64,000 nucleotides of DNA, taken from contig DHWB01000003.1 in the NCBI GenBank assembly GCA_002412965.1, positions 393,149 to 457,148 of the forward strand, given 5' to 3'. How positions within the stretch are numbered: the first letter of the stretch is position 1; every line of letters begins with the position of its first letter. This document shows, in pieces, positions 1-8,591 of this stretch. The notes beneath the pieces were generated by a model that saw nothing but the letters and a program-made list of their open reading frames with translations, ran no database searches and was not told where the DNA came from. Origin of the DNA: Desulfomicrobium sp. UBA5193 (GTDB lineage: Bacteria; Desulfobacterota; Desulfovibrionia; Desulfovibrionales; Desulfomicrobiaceae). The position numbers were made by a program, and so were the translations under genes.

Positions 1-1391
1 TGCATGAGCTCAGGAGTATTGGCCACGAAATTGGTGTCGTAGTCGCCGCTGCGGAAGCGGGGGTGCGCGATGATCTGGCGGTGGAACTGGATCGTGGTCT
101 TGATGCCGCCGATGACATACTCACCCAGGGCGCGCTTCATGATCCCGAGCACCTTGCTCCACTCGGGGCCGTAGGCGATGAGCAGGGCGGCGGCGGAATC
201 ATATTGCGACGGGAATTCATACCCGGCGCAGACGCAGGAATCCACGCGCACGCCGGGACCGCCGGGGGACATGTAGCGGGTGATGCGTCCGGCGTTGGGG
301 TTGAAATCGTGCTGCGGGTCTTCGCAGTTGATGCGGACCTGCATGACATGGCTCTGCGGCGTGCAGTTCTCGTCGGTCAGACGCAGCTTGGCCCCGAAGG
401 CCACGGCGATCTGCTCCTCGACCAGGTCGATGCCGTAGCGGCATTCGGTGATGCCGTGCTCGACCTGCAGGCGGGTGTTGACCTCGATGAGGTAGGCACG
501 CCCCGTCGCATCGACCAAAAATTCCACGGTGCACAGCGAGTAGTAGCCCACTGCGCGGACCAGCTGACGCGAGTAGTCCTTGAGCTGGTCGCGCAGCTCC
601 TGGGTCATGCCCGGCCAGGGGGAGGGAGTGATCTCGACCAGCTTCTGGTGGTTGCGCTGCACCGTGCAGTCGCGTTCGTCGAAGGCGAAGACGTTGCCGT
701 ACTTGTCGGCGATGACCTGGATTTCGATGTGCCGGATCGAGGTCAGCAGGCGTTCCACATACAGGCGCGGATTGCCGAAAGAAGCCTGGGCCAGGGTCGA
801 TGCCTTGACGAAGGCGTCGGCCAGCTGGTCTTCGCTGAACACTTCGTAGATTCCGCGTCCACCGCCGCCGCCTTCCGCCTTGAGCATGACCGGCAGGCCG
901 ATCTGGGCGGCCACCTCTTTGGCCTCCTCCACGGAGACGGCTCCCTCGGAGCCCGGCACCACGGGAATGCCCAGCTTTTGAGCCAGAGCCCGGACCTGCA
1001 CCTTGTTGCCCAGAAGACGCATGGCCTCTGAGGTGGGGCCGATGAAGAGGATGCCGGCGTCGGCGCATTTGGAGGGGAAGGACTCGTCCTCGGAGGCGAA
1101 GCCCCATCCTGGATGGATGGCCGCCACGCCTCTGGCCTTGGCCATGGCGATGACCTTGTCGATGTCCAGATATGCGCGCGGGTTCTCTCCGAGATGCAGG
1201 AGCTCCTGGGCGCCGGCGGTGAAGGGCGCGGTCTTGTCCACATCCGTGGCCGTGATCATGGGTACGGCCTGGAAGACTTCCTTGATGGAGCGGACAATTC
1301 TGCGGGCAGGGATGCCCCGGTTGGCGACAAGAATCTTCTTGCCCTGAATCTCCCGGGCGACTTCTTCAAAGCTGGGTGGGGTCAGCGACAT
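1..1391 (-). CDS. Biotin carboxylase domain protein (pyruvate/acyl-CoA carboxylase type), 3' end outside window
   Basis: Reading leftward from ATG 1391 there is an open frame of about 463 codons that runs off the left edge, so the C-terminus is missing. The N-terminus reads EIQGKKILVANRGIPARR, the nucleotide-binding start of biotin carboxylases. It is followed by the ATP-grasp region (LKAEGGGGGRGIYEVF, about residues 160-185) and the catalytic stretch YLIEVNTRLQVEHGITE. These enzymes carboxylate biotin with ATP and bicarbonate. The missing part decides whether this is a complete pyruvate carboxylase or a stand-alone AccC-like subunit. A GGAGAG ribosome site lies just upstream of the ATG. It does not appear to belong to the sulfonate genes. 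Confidence 0.85.
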   Translation of the reverse strand, partial: MSLTPPSFEEVAREIQGKKILVANRGIPARRIVRSIKEVFQAVPMITATDVDKTAPFTAGAQELLHLGENPRAYLDIDKVIAMAKARGVAAIHPGWGFASEDESFPSKCADAGILFIGPTSEAMRLLGNKVQVRALAQKLGIPVVPGSEGAVSVEEAKEVAAQIGLPVMLKAEGGGGGRGIYEVFSEDQLADAFVKASTLAQASFGNPRLYVERLLTSIRHIEIQVIADKYGNVFAFDERDCTVQRNHQKLVEITPSPWPGMTQELRDQLKDYSRQLVRAVGYYSLCTVEFLVDATGRAYLIEVNTRLQVEHGITECRYGIDLVEEQIAVAFGAKLRLTDENCTPQSHVMQVRINCEDPQHDFNPNAGRITRYMSPGGPGVRVDSCVCAGYEFPSQYDSAAALLIAYGPEWSKVLGIMKRALGEYVIGGIKTTIQFHRQIIAHPRFRSGDYDTNFVANTPELM

Positions 1392-1608
1392 ATATCTCTC
1401 CGTAAACGTTAATTGGCATCGTTATCATGAGCTCGCTTGTGGAATCTGGGTCAGGCTATGCAGTGCGGTACAGGAGCGCGTACGGTCATTTTCTGAAATC
1501 GGCAAGTCGTATGGGGGGCCGTCAAATCGGGAAAAGGACGCAAATACCGATATTCAGGAACATATGCCGACCACGAATTTAATTTTTGTTGGCATCTTTG
1601 ACCAAATG

Positions 1609-1651
1609 CACCCCTGCCGTGCGCGATACGAGTTGGCGCCTGACAGGGGTG
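1609..1651 (-). terminator. Stem-loop behind tctB
   Basis: CACCCCTG (1609-1616) pairs with CAGGGGTG (1644-1651), with a GCGC/GCGC inner stem. It lies 24 bases past the tctB stop and probably ends the suyAB-tctCAB transcript. No T-run follows on the minus strand, so termination may be inefficient or Rho-assisted. Confidence 0.4.
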
Positions 1652-1674
1652 TAATAACAAAGCGGGGTGCCGGA

Positions 1675-2148
1675 CTAGAAGAACATGCTTTGCGGTGTCG
1701 GAACACCCAGCAAAAATGCAAATCCGAACCAGACGGCGACGCACAGCACCACGGTAAAAATAGCCGACGTCAGCGCCTTCCTGGCGGTGGTGACGCTCGA
1801 ATCGCTCAGGATCATGGACATGCAAAAGAGGAACAGCACCGAAGCCGGATAAAATCCGAGCAGGGGAATGATGCCCACGTAAACAATGGCACCAAGGGCG
1901 ATGATGACTACGCGTTTCACCGCCACCGGTTCCTCTGCCGGGAGCTCGCAGGGAGCTTCGTCGACACGAGTCCGGGGGGTCAGGAGACCGCATGCGAAAA
2001 TGTACAGGCCCCCAATGGTCATGAAGATGATCAGCATCCTGGGGAAAAGCAGGCTTACGCCATCAAGATCCCCAGTTTGAGCCTGGAATACCCCGGCAAC
2101 GACAAGAGTGGCCAGCCCGGCGGCAATATCGGAAGTACGGCTACGCAT
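1675..2148 (-). CDS. tctB: TTT-family small membrane subunit (TctB-like), putative sulfolactate uptake
   Basis: This 157-residue protein has four predicted hydrophobic segments (about residues 8-22, 32-55, 78-95 and 100-150). That is the size and topology of the small TctB subunit of tripartite tricarboxylate transporters. Its start overlaps the end of tctA by 8 bases, so the two are translationally coupled. Because the operon begins with suyAB, the likely substrate is sulfolactate, as for the SlcHFG transporter described beside suyAB in other bacteria. The subunit function is family knowledge and the substrate is inferred from context. Confidence 0.75.
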   Translation of the reverse strand: MRSRTSDIAAGLATLVVAGVFQAQTGDLDGVSLLFPRMLIIFMTIGGLYIFACGLLTPRTRVDEAPCELPAEEPVAVKRVVIIALGAIVYVGIIPLLGFYPASVLFLFCMSMILSDSSVTTARKALTSAIFTVVLCVAVWFGFAFLLGVPTPQSMFF

Positions 2149-3691
2149 CGGGGGGGCCCTCCTTCAAGGACGTCGGTGCGCAGGCGCATTTGGCCTCCAT
2201 GCGTTTGCGTTTCCAGTCGAGAAAAAGCGGCGTGAGCAGGGACAGCGCGGTCAGGACCATGAGCAGGACGGCGATAGGACTCTCGAAAAATACATTTATC
2301 ACGGAACCACCGGAAGCCTTTGAGAGATGAACGCATCTGCCGAGGTTTTCCTCGATCATGGGGCCAAGAATGATGCCAAGAGCCATGGCTCCGGTATCCA
2401 GGCCCACAAGGTTCGAGAAATAACCGATGAAGCCGAAAGCGAGGACAATCCAGACGTCGAGCATGCTGTTGCGGATGGCATATGCGCCGATGACGGACAG
2501 GACCACGATGCCGATGGCGACATAGGTCAGGCGGATGCTGAGCAGCTTTGTCATGATCCGTGCGAGCACCAGCCCGATGGGAATCAAGAGCAGGTTCACC
2601 GCGAATTGCGACATGATGAACGTGTACGCAAGGTCGCCGGTGGCGGTGAAAACCTTGAAGCCGGGCTGAATGCCCTTGGCCAGCAGAGCGCCCAGGATGA
2701 CCGCCGCCACCGCGCTGCCGGGAATGCCCAGGGTGAGCATGGGGATGAGGGCGCCGCCAATGACCGCGTTGTTCGCGCTTTCACTGGCCGCAACTCCTTC
2801 GATCACGCCGGTGCCGTAGCGCTCGGGATGCTTGTCCCAGCGTTTGGCTTCATTGTAGGCGATGATGGAGGCGATCTCCCCGCCAGCACCGGGCAGCATG
2901 CCCACCAGGGTGCCGATGATCGACGAGCGCAGCAAAATGACTTTGCACCGGCCGACAAGAGCGCTCACGACGTGACGGAGTGCTCCGGCAGTTGGCTTGT
3001 AGTCGGCGATGAACGGTTTGTAGCTGCCTATCAGGGTCAACACCTGGGAAAAGGAGAACAGACCGATCATGGCCGGGATGACTTCAACGCCCTGGATCAG
3101 AGGGTAATACCCGAAGGTGAAGCGGGGTACTCCTTCGTTCGGGTCAATGCCGATCGTGGCAACGGTCAGGCCGATGGCGCCGCCCAAGAGACCTTTGACG
3201 ATATTGCCCGAGGACATGACCGCGATGGTCGACAAGCCGAAAATGCACAGCCAGAAATTTTCGGGCCCACCAAACTGGAGCGCGAAGCGGGCCAGCGGTG
3301 CGGCGAGAAGCAGAAGGAAGACCGTGCCCACGATGCCGCCAAAGACGGAAGACAGGAGCGAGGTGTTCAGGCCGATGTCGGCATGGCCACTCTTGCACAG
3401 GGGCCAGCCGTCAAACGTCGTGGCTACGGACGAGGGCGTGCCGGGGGTGCAGATTAGGCAGGCGGAATTGGACCCGCCATATATCGCACCTACATAGATG
3501 GCGCCCAGCATGATCAGTCCGCTGGTGGCGTCCATGGCGAAGGTGGCGGGGACCATGAGGGCCACACCCATGGTGGCGGTCAGGCCCGGAAGGGCTCCGA
3601 CGATGATTCCGCCGGTCAGGCCGAGGACCATGAGAAATATGTTCAGCGGTTCAAACAAGTGCCCGATTGCGGGGAGAATGAATTCCATCAT
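2141..3691 (-). CDS. tctA: TTT-family large membrane subunit (TctA-like)
   Basis: This 516-residue protein has about twelve hydrophobic segments. It carries typical TctA glycine-rich motifs near the N-terminus (LGLTGGIIVGALPGLTATMG, residues 23-42) and in the middle (GMLPGAGGEIASIIAYNEAK). The length is normal for the family of 500-residue permeases. It lies between tctC and tctB. A GGAG ribosome site immediately follows the stem-loop behind tctC. It should form the channel of a secondary, binding-protein-dependent uptake system in the inner membrane. Confidence 0.88.
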   Translation of the reverse strand: MMEFILPAIGHLFEPLNIFLMVLGLTGGIIVGALPGLTATMGVALMVPATFAMDATSGLIMLGAIYVGAIYGGSNSACLICTPGTPSSVATTFDGWPLCKSGHADIGLNTSLLSSVFGGIVGTVFLLLLAAPLARFALQFGGPENFWLCIFGLSTIAVMSSGNIVKGLLGGAIGLTVATIGIDPNEGVPRFTFGYYPLIQGVEVIPAMIGLFSFSQVLTLIGSYKPFIADYKPTAGALRHVVSALVGRCKVILLRSSIIGTLVGMLPGAGGEIASIIAYNEAKRWDKHPERYGTGVIEGVAASESANNAVIGGALIPMLTLGIPGSAVAAVILGALLAKGIQPGFKVFTATGDLAYTFIMSQFAVNLLLIPIGLVLARIMTKLLSIRLTYVAIGIVVLSVIGAYAIRNSMLDVWIVLAFGFIGYFSNLVGLDTGAMALGIILGPMIEENLGRCVHLSKASGGSVINVFFESPIAVLLMVLTALSLLTPLFLDWKRKRMEAKCACAPTSLKEGPPDA

Positions 3692-3705
3692 CAGATGCTC
3701 CTGGA

Positions 3706-3733
3706 GTATCGGGGAGGGGAGCCTCCCCGATAC
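3706..3733 (-). other. Perfect 12-bp stem-loop between tctC and tctA
   Basis: GTATCGGGGAGG (3706-3717) and CCTCCCCGATAC (3722-3733) form a perfect stem with a GGAG loop, directly after the tctC stop. There is no T-run, and the tctA ribosome site follows at once. It most likely protects the 3' end of the binding-protein message, allowing more TctC than permease. Confidence 0.65.
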
Positions 3734-3744
3734 GTGAACGGGAA

Positions 3745-4704
3745 CTACTTCAGCAGGCCGGCCTTTTCGAGGGAAGCCTTGGCAAACTCGCTCTGCTCCT
3801 TGACGTAGACGGCAAATGCATCGCCATCCATGTATTCCGTAGGCTGACCTGCGGTCTTCATGTCGGCCAGATACTCGGGATCTTCACTGATTTTCTTGAA
3901 TGTTGCGCGCAGGAAGTCGAGCTGCGCCTTGTCGATGGCCTTGGGTGCGACATAAGCCCGGCGGATGTCGGACACCACATCGTAGCCCTGTTCGCGCAGG
4001 GTGGAGACCTCGGGCAGGAACGCGTTGCGTTTTTCAGCGGCCAGACCCAGCACGGTCATTTCTTCCAGGCTGCGCATGACGTCGTTCAAGTTGCCAAACA
4101 TGACGTCGATTTCGCCGCCAAGCAGGGCGGCGTTCTGGTCTGCGGCGCCTTTGTAGAAAACTTCCGTGACCGGGAATTCGAACTTGCCCTTCACGTCAAG
4201 AAACATGAGGTGATGACCGCTGTTGGGGCCGACAAGACCGACTTTAAGCTTGCCGGGGTTGGCCTTGGCGAACTCGAAGACGTCCTTCACGGATTTGAGC
4301 TTGCTGTCCTTGCGCACGGCCACGGCCTGGGGGTCGTTGACCACCTGGCAGATGTAGGCAAAATCGTCGGGGGAGAATTGGGCTTTCTGGACCAGGGGCT
4401 GGAGAACGAGGTGGGGGATGTTGATGCCGCCGATGGTGTAGCCATCAGCCTTGGACATCGCGATTTCACCGAAACCGATGGCTCCGCCGGCACCGGGTTT
4501 ATAGATGAACACCCACTGCTGATCAGAGTATTTGTTCCAATACTTTTGCATGATCCGGGCCTGCACGTCGCTTGAGCCGCCCGCCGTGAAGGCGATGATC
4601 ATGTTGATCGATTTGTCGGGATATTTGGCAAAGACGTTGCCGGAGGCAGCAAGACCGATAAAGAGCACCATCAGGAAGAGACACATGCTTTTGCGCAGTT
4701 TCAT
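3745..4704 (-). CDS. tctC: TTT-family periplasmic substrate-binding protein (TctC/Bug type)
   Basis: This 319-residue protein has a Sec signal peptide (residues 1-26, cleavage after NVFA). The mature part starts KYPDKSINMIIAFTAGGSSD, the typical beginning of Bug/TctC solute receptors, including the PGAGGAIGFGEI loop. It delivers an organic anion to TctAB. Its position between suyB and the permease genes points to sulfolactate or a related sulfonate. The ATG at 4704 is preceded by AAGGAG. A 311-base gap separates it from suyB, so it may also have a separate promoter. Confidence 0.85.
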   Translation of the reverse strand: MKLRKSMCLFLMVLFIGLAASGNVFAKYPDKSINMIIAFTAGGSSDVQARIMQKYWNKYSDQQWVFIYKPGAGGAIGFGEIAMSKADGYTIGGINIPHLVLQPLVQKAQFSPDDFAYICQVVNDPQAVAVRKDSKLKSVKDVFEFAKANPGKLKVGLVGPNSGHHLMFLDVKGKFEFPVTEVFYKGAADQNAALLGGEIDVMFGNLNDVMRSLEEMTVLGLAAEKRNAFLPEVSTLREQGYDVVSDIRRAYVAPKAIDKAQLDFLRATFKKISEDPEYLADMKTAGQPTEYMDGDAFAVYVKEQSEFAKASLEKAGLLK

Positions 4705-5015
4705 ACCAACTCCTTGTTCACTATTTATATGTTCGCGACATGCGAAACATTTCCCTTGAAAAGGTAACAGCAGAAAAAGTCAGTACGAATGATCTTTGCG
4801 CAGATTCGATATGCTTATCCCTACATTATGCGCTATTATCCGTAATGACAGGCACGGATGAAATTGAATTTCTTCCTGTCGTATTTTGTACTGAGTTGTT
4901 CCTGCACATTTCTTTCATTCTCATTCGATGCGTTGCGGTGTTCAGTGCCGCCATGGCGGCATGCAATTATCCCCCCCTCCCAGCATGAATCGGGAGAGGG
5001 GGATTTTTCAGGAGG
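4705..5015. other. Non-coding gap between suyB and tctC with a palindrome and a hairpin
   Basis: No gene is seen. A perfect 16-bp palindrome (4946-4961, TGCCG-CCATGG-CGGCA) resembles the TGCCC-N6-GGGCA activator sites elsewhere in the window, with one mismatch per arm. A G/C hairpin (4971-4981 with 4992-5002) follows the suyB stop; on the plus strand it is followed by ATTTTT. A weak GG-N10-GC match on the minus strand (4741-4756) could be a second sigma-54 promoter in front of tctC. Confidence 0.45.
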
Positions 5016-6176
5016 TTATGCGCTTTCGTACAGACGGGTGATGATGAACTCACGATGATTGAGCACTTCAGCGGCCGTCATGCGGCCATTGCAAGTGCGG
5101 ATCATCATTTCGAGCAGCATGTCGCCGGCCTGATCCATGTTGATTTCGCGGCGCAGCAGGCCGGAAACGTTCACGTCAAAGTGCTCCGACATGGTCCGCA
5201 GGGTGCGGGGATTGGAGCACAGCTTGATGACGGGCAGGATCGGGTTGCCGATGATGTTGCCCTGGCCGGTGGGGAACAGGTGAACCACGAAGCCGGAAGC
5301 GGCGCACAAGGTGACCTGTTCGGCCGCGGCCGAGGAGGAATCCTGGAACCACAGGCCGGGGCCGGTGGGGGCGACGGCCTTTTCCAGGCAACCGACAACG
5401 GGGGCCTTGCGACCGATCTTCTGGATGTTGCCGAGGGCCTTTTCCTCGATGGTGGTCAGTCCGCCTTCGATGTTGCCCTTGGTCGGCTGGGAGTCGGACA
5501 GATCGCTGGTCTTGTGGTCGTCGACGACCTTGGCATAGCGGTCGAAATAGAACTGGAAGTCCTTGCGCACCTGATCGTTGACGCAACGCTCGAGCACAAG
5601 ATGCTCGCCGCCGGTCAGTTCCGTGGTTTCGCCGAAGAGCAGGGTGGAGCCCTTTTCATACAGCTTGTCGTAGGCGTTGCCGACGGTGGGGTTGGTGGCG
5701 ATGCCGGAGGTGGTGTCGGATTCGCCGCACTTGGTGGAAACCCACAGTTCGCTGACGTCACACTCGGTGCGCTGGTATTCGGTGGCCATCTGCACGAATT
5801 CCTGGGCCTTGCGGGACGCGGAGCAGATGGTGTTGTACTGGCCGTTCTGCTCAATGGCGAAGCCGACAACCGGCTTGCCGGTCTTGGCGATGCCCTCGAC
5901 GATGCGGTTGGTCCACTGCGGCTCGATGCCGATGACGACGACGGCGGCAACGTTCGGGTTGCAACCCGTGCCGATCAGCGTGCGGAAATACAGGTCCAGG
6001 TCGTCCCCGAACTGCAGGCGGCCATAGGCATGCGGCAGGGCCATGGTGCCCTGAACGTTGTTCGCCACCGCTTCGCAAGCGGCGTTGGACAGGTCGTCCA
6101 GGGGCAGGATGACAACATGGTTACGAATGCCCACACGGCCATTTTCACGACGGTATCCGAAAAATTTAGTCTGCAT
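5016..6176 (-). CDS. suyB: (2R)-sulfolactate sulfo-lyase, large subunit
   Basis: This 386-residue protein belongs to the altronate dehydratase large-subunit (UxaA C-terminal) family. The start FGYRRENGRVGIRNHVVILP, the segment GTGCNPNVAAVVVIGIEPQW and the conserved cysteines in STKCGESDTTSG are typical. Several phrases match my recollection of SuyB rather than UxaA, for example NVQGTMALPHAYGRLQFGDD. With SuyA it would cleave (R)-sulfolactate to pyruvate and sulfite, supplying both a carbon source and an electron acceptor. The gene follows suyA by 3 bases and is co-transcribed with the TTT transporter. Another UxaA-family hydro-lyase is possible but less likely given the neighbours. Confidence 0.85.
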   Translation of the reverse strand: MQTKFFGYRRENGRVGIRNHVVILPLDDLSNAACEAVANNVQGTMALPHAYGRLQFGDDLDLYFRTLIGTGCNPNVAAVVVIGIEPQWTNRIVEGIAKTGKPVVGFAIEQNGQYNTICSASRKAQEFVQMATEYQRTECDVSELWVSTKCGESDTTSGIATNPTVGNAYDKLYEKGSTLLFGETTELTGGEHLVLERCVNDQVRKDFQFYFDRYAKVVDDHKTSDLSDSQPTKGNIEGGLTTIEEKALGNIQKIGRKAPVVGCLEKAVAPTGPGLWFQDSSSAAAEQVTLCAASGFVVHLFPTGQGNIIGNPILPVIKLCSNPRTLRTMSEHFDVNVSGLLRREINMDQAGDMLLEMMIRTCNGRMTAAEVLNHREFIITRLYESA

Positions 6177-6179
6177 GAG

Positions 6180-6464
6180 TTACCACCTCTTGGTTTTGAC
6201 GTTGTGGACGTGCAAGTGTTCGCCTTTCTTGATGGGGGCCACGACCTTTCCGATGTCGGTATTGTATTTGAAAACTGTATCTCCAGCGGCGAAATCTTTG
6301 AGGGCCAGCTTGTGCCCGATCGGGATGTCGCTGATGATCTTGATTTTGATGGTCTGGTCTTCTTTCATGACCCAGCCTGTGATTTCCTGATTGGCCTTCA
6401 AGCCCTCAACAACCACTACTCCAACGCCATCAGCGGCTTCGTGTACCAAAAAATCGATAGCCAT
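6180..6464 (-). CDS. suyA: (2R)-sulfolactate sulfo-lyase, small subunit (SAF domain)
   Basis: This 94-residue SAF-domain protein starts MAIDFLVHEAADGVGVVVVE and ends HVHNVKTKRW, very close to SuyA as I remember it. In UxaA-family hydro-lyases the SAF domain is a separate small subunit or an N-terminal domain. Here it is separate, as in SuyAB. It is the first gene of the suyAB-tctCAB operon, with an AGGAGG ribosome site. A sigma-54 promoter lies about 265 bases upstream, giving an unusually long AT-rich leader. Confidence 0.87.
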   Translation of the reverse strand: MAIDFLVHEAADGVGVVVVEGLKANQEITGWVMKEDQTIKIKIISDIPIGHKLALKDFAAGDTVFKYNTDIGKVVAPIKKGEHLHVHNVKTKRW

Positions 6465-6728
6465 GTACGCCTCCTAAAACGGTTAAATTGTAGAATCGAG
6501 GGATACAGAAATATTCTTGACTGCATCATGCCGAAATCACGGCCTCGATCTGCCTCAATAAATCAAAATTAAGTATTCACAATTTCTTATTATCTCAGGA
6601 TAGAAAAAGTCTTGATCAAACAAGAATTGATCAATAAAAATAATTCTCGAAAATACATTACACAATGAAAATCATATTATGGGTTTATATAAAGATCGAA
6701 TGTGCTCGATGTATTCTTTTCTTCATTT

Positions 6729-6744
6729 AGCAAGGAGCATTCCA
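6729..6744 (-). promoter_or_regulatory. Sigma-54 promoter of suyAB-tctCAB
   Basis: On the minus strand the sequence is TGGAATGCTCCTTGCT: GG and GC separated by 10 bases, close to the TGGCAC-N5-TTGCT consensus. Transcription would start near 6717. A 9-bp inverted repeat (6733-6741 with 6750-6758) overlaps the -24 element and could limit polymerase binding or be coincidental. The activator palindromes lie about 100 bp upstream. Confidence 0.75.
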
Positions 6745-6828
6745 AAAAAAATGCTCCTCAGGGGATTGCTCAACCATCTGAAATTAAAAGATTTCTAAGT
6801 AGAGGTGCAGGCAGCGTCGTGCTGGTTG

Positions 6829-6863
6829 TGCGCGGAACTAGACAGAGTGCCCGATTTCGGGCA
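6829..6863. promoter_or_regulatory. EBP1 binding sites (TGCCC-N6-GGGCA), suyAB/EBP1 divergent region
   Basis: A perfect palindrome, TGCCC-GATTTC-GGGCA, lies at 6848-6863. A weaker copy, TGCGC-GGAACT-AGACA, begins exactly 19 bp before it at 6829. They sit between the suyAB sigma-54 promoter and the EBP1 start. They should therefore serve as enhancer for suyAB and probably in autoregulation of EBP1. The same palindrome pair with 19-bp offset occurs at 16926 and 30469. Confidence 0.8.
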
Positions 6864-6916
6864 ACATTTGGGCAATTCAGCTCGATTTGAGCATACGGCC
6901 ACCAAGGACAATAAAA

Positions 6917-8503
6917 ATGGAATCCGCAAAAACCTCAAAGGCTCAGACCCTGCGCATGCCCAATGCGCATGCCATGAGCCGGGAGCTGGTTTCTTCTCTG
7001 GGCCAGGTGTCTTCACGAAACGTGTTCCTGCAGACCCTTGCGCGTTTGTTCCGGCAGCAATTCAATTTTGATCGGTTGTGCATCAATCTTTACGACCCCA
7101 ACAGCGAGCTGCTCAGCTATTTCACTGCCGCTGAAGGCGCCGTGATCAATTCGCTTTCGCCAATCCGCAAGGCGGAGAAGACGACCGTGGCCGGACATGT
7201 CATCGCTTCGCGCAAGCCGGTCGTGATCACGGACATTTCCCAGCATTTCTCCGAATCCATGCTCCATCCCATGGCCGAGGCAGGCCTGACGACAACGATG
7301 GCTTTCCCTCTTGTCCTCAATGACAAGATCATTGGCACCCTGCATTGTTCCTTCCGGCAAAAGCCGGACAATCTCTATGAGATCATGGAGTTTCTTCTGG
7401 AGCTCTCGCCCTATGTCGCCGTGGGACTTGGGTCCCTCTTGGCCATGGAATTCCTTGAGCAGGGATCGAGCCTCAATCAGGTTCAGTTTGTAGGCGAGAA
7501 TGTCGCTTGCGAGACGTTCTTTTATGAAAGCCCGCTTATGCGTCAGTTCATGGCCAAGGTGCACGCCGTGGCGGTGCTGGACATACCCGTCCTCATCCTC
7601 GGCGAGACGGGGACGGGAAAAACCCGTCTGGCGCATTACATCCACTGTCACAGCCAGCGTCGCAAGATGCAGTTCGTGAAGGTCAACTGCCCGGCCATGG
7701 CCTCAACCCTTTTTGAAAGCGAGCTCTTCGGCCATGCCAAGGGCGCGTTCACGGGGGCCGCAACAAAGCGAATTGGCCGTTTTGAGCTTGCCCATCAGGG
7801 AACACTCTTTTTGGATGAGATTGCGGAACTCAATCAGGAAATGCAAAGCAAGCTGCTTCACGTTTTGGATGACAGTTGTTTTGAAAGGGTAGGGGAGAGC
7901 CTTTCGTTGTCCGTTGATGCGCGGTTGATCGCAGCAACGAATGTCAAAATGCAGGACGCTGTGGCCAAAGGAAAGGTGCGGAGCGATTTTTATTACAGGC
8001 TCTCTTCGTGTACTTTGGAAATTCCGTCGCTGCGAGATCGGGTTGACGACATTCCCGCGCTTTCGAGCTTTTTCGTGACGCAGCTCTCCAAACAATATTC
8101 ACTTCCGCAGATTCAGCTCTCACAGGACATCCTGCATCGACTTGAACAGCACAGTTGGCCTGGAAACGTCCGGGAATTGCGAAACGTCATCAATGCCCTG
8201 CTCATAAAGAAAAGCATCTCCGGAAAATTGACTCAGAATGATATTGAAGAAGCAGTACGCACGGATTCAATATTCAACGATGAATCAAGAGAGTCAAAAA
8301 GTGTACTGCCGAAAAGCATGCCTGGCGGCAGTCTCGAGGACGTTGAGCGGGAGCATATCATTCAGGCCTTGGCGCGTTCTCGCGGGGTCATCTCCGGCCC
8401 AAAGGGCGCCGCAAAAATGCTGGGATTGTCACGATCAACGCTGCAGCGGCGCATGAGCAAATTGGGTATAGACGAGATGGCGAATAAAAGAAGCGCGGAA
8501 TGA
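6917..8503 (+). CDS. Sigma-54-dependent activator EBP1 (GAF-AAA-Fis), putative sulfonate regulator
   Basis: The start at ATG 6917 (MESAKTSKAQ) is chosen over 6887 because AAGGA lies 8 bases upstream. The product has 528 residues. A GAF-type sensor domain spans about residues 25-175. An AAA+ domain follows with Walker A GETGTGKT (229-236) and a canonical GAFTGA loop in KGAFTGAATKR. A Fis-type helix-turn-helix is at the C-terminus (GAAKMLGLSRSTLQRRMSKL). The GAF domain probably senses a small ligand such as a sulfonate. It is divergent from suyAB, and palindromes in its own upstream region recur before two other operons, which suggests it controls all three. Confidence 0.85.
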   Translation: MESAKTSKAQTLRMPNAHAMSRELVSSLGQVSSRNVFLQTLARLFRQQFNFDRLCINLYDPNSELLSYFTAAEGAVINSLSPIRKAEKTTVAGHVIASRKPVVITDISQHFSESMLHPMAEAGLTTTMAFPLVLNDKIIGTLHCSFRQKPDNLYEIMEFLLELSPYVAVGLGSLLAMEFLEQGSSLNQVQFVGENVACETFFYESPLMRQFMAKVHAVAVLDIPVLILGETGTGKTRLAHYIHCHSQRRKMQFVKVNCPAMASTLFESELFGHAKGAFTGAATKRIGRFELAHQGTLFLDEIAELNQEMQSKLLHVLDDSCFERVGESLSLSVDARLIAATNVKMQDAVAKGKVRSDFYYRLSSCTLEIPSLRDRVDDIPALSSFFVTQLSKQYSLPQIQLSQDILHRLEQHSWPGNVRELRNVINALLIKKSISGKLTQNDIEEAVRTDSIFNDESRESKSVLPKSMPGGSLEDVEREHIIQALARSRGVISGPKGAAKMLGLSRSTLQRRMSKLGIDEMANKRSAE

Positions 8504-8591
8504 GCAGGATAGATGCGAATGCCCACATGGAAAGCACGCATCACGCGCTGTTTATGCGGTCATCCTTGAGAATGCTCAGGTCAAGTTGATG

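Noticed and set aside
63..1031. Long plus-strand open frame over the left end
   Set aside because: It is the mirror of the biotin carboxylase frame on the minus strand; the composition is of the usual Gly/Asp/Val shadow type without family features.
5016..6464. Altronate or galactarate dehydratase
   Set aside because: The split SAF subunit and wording of the sequence match SuyAB, and no hexuronate genes are present.
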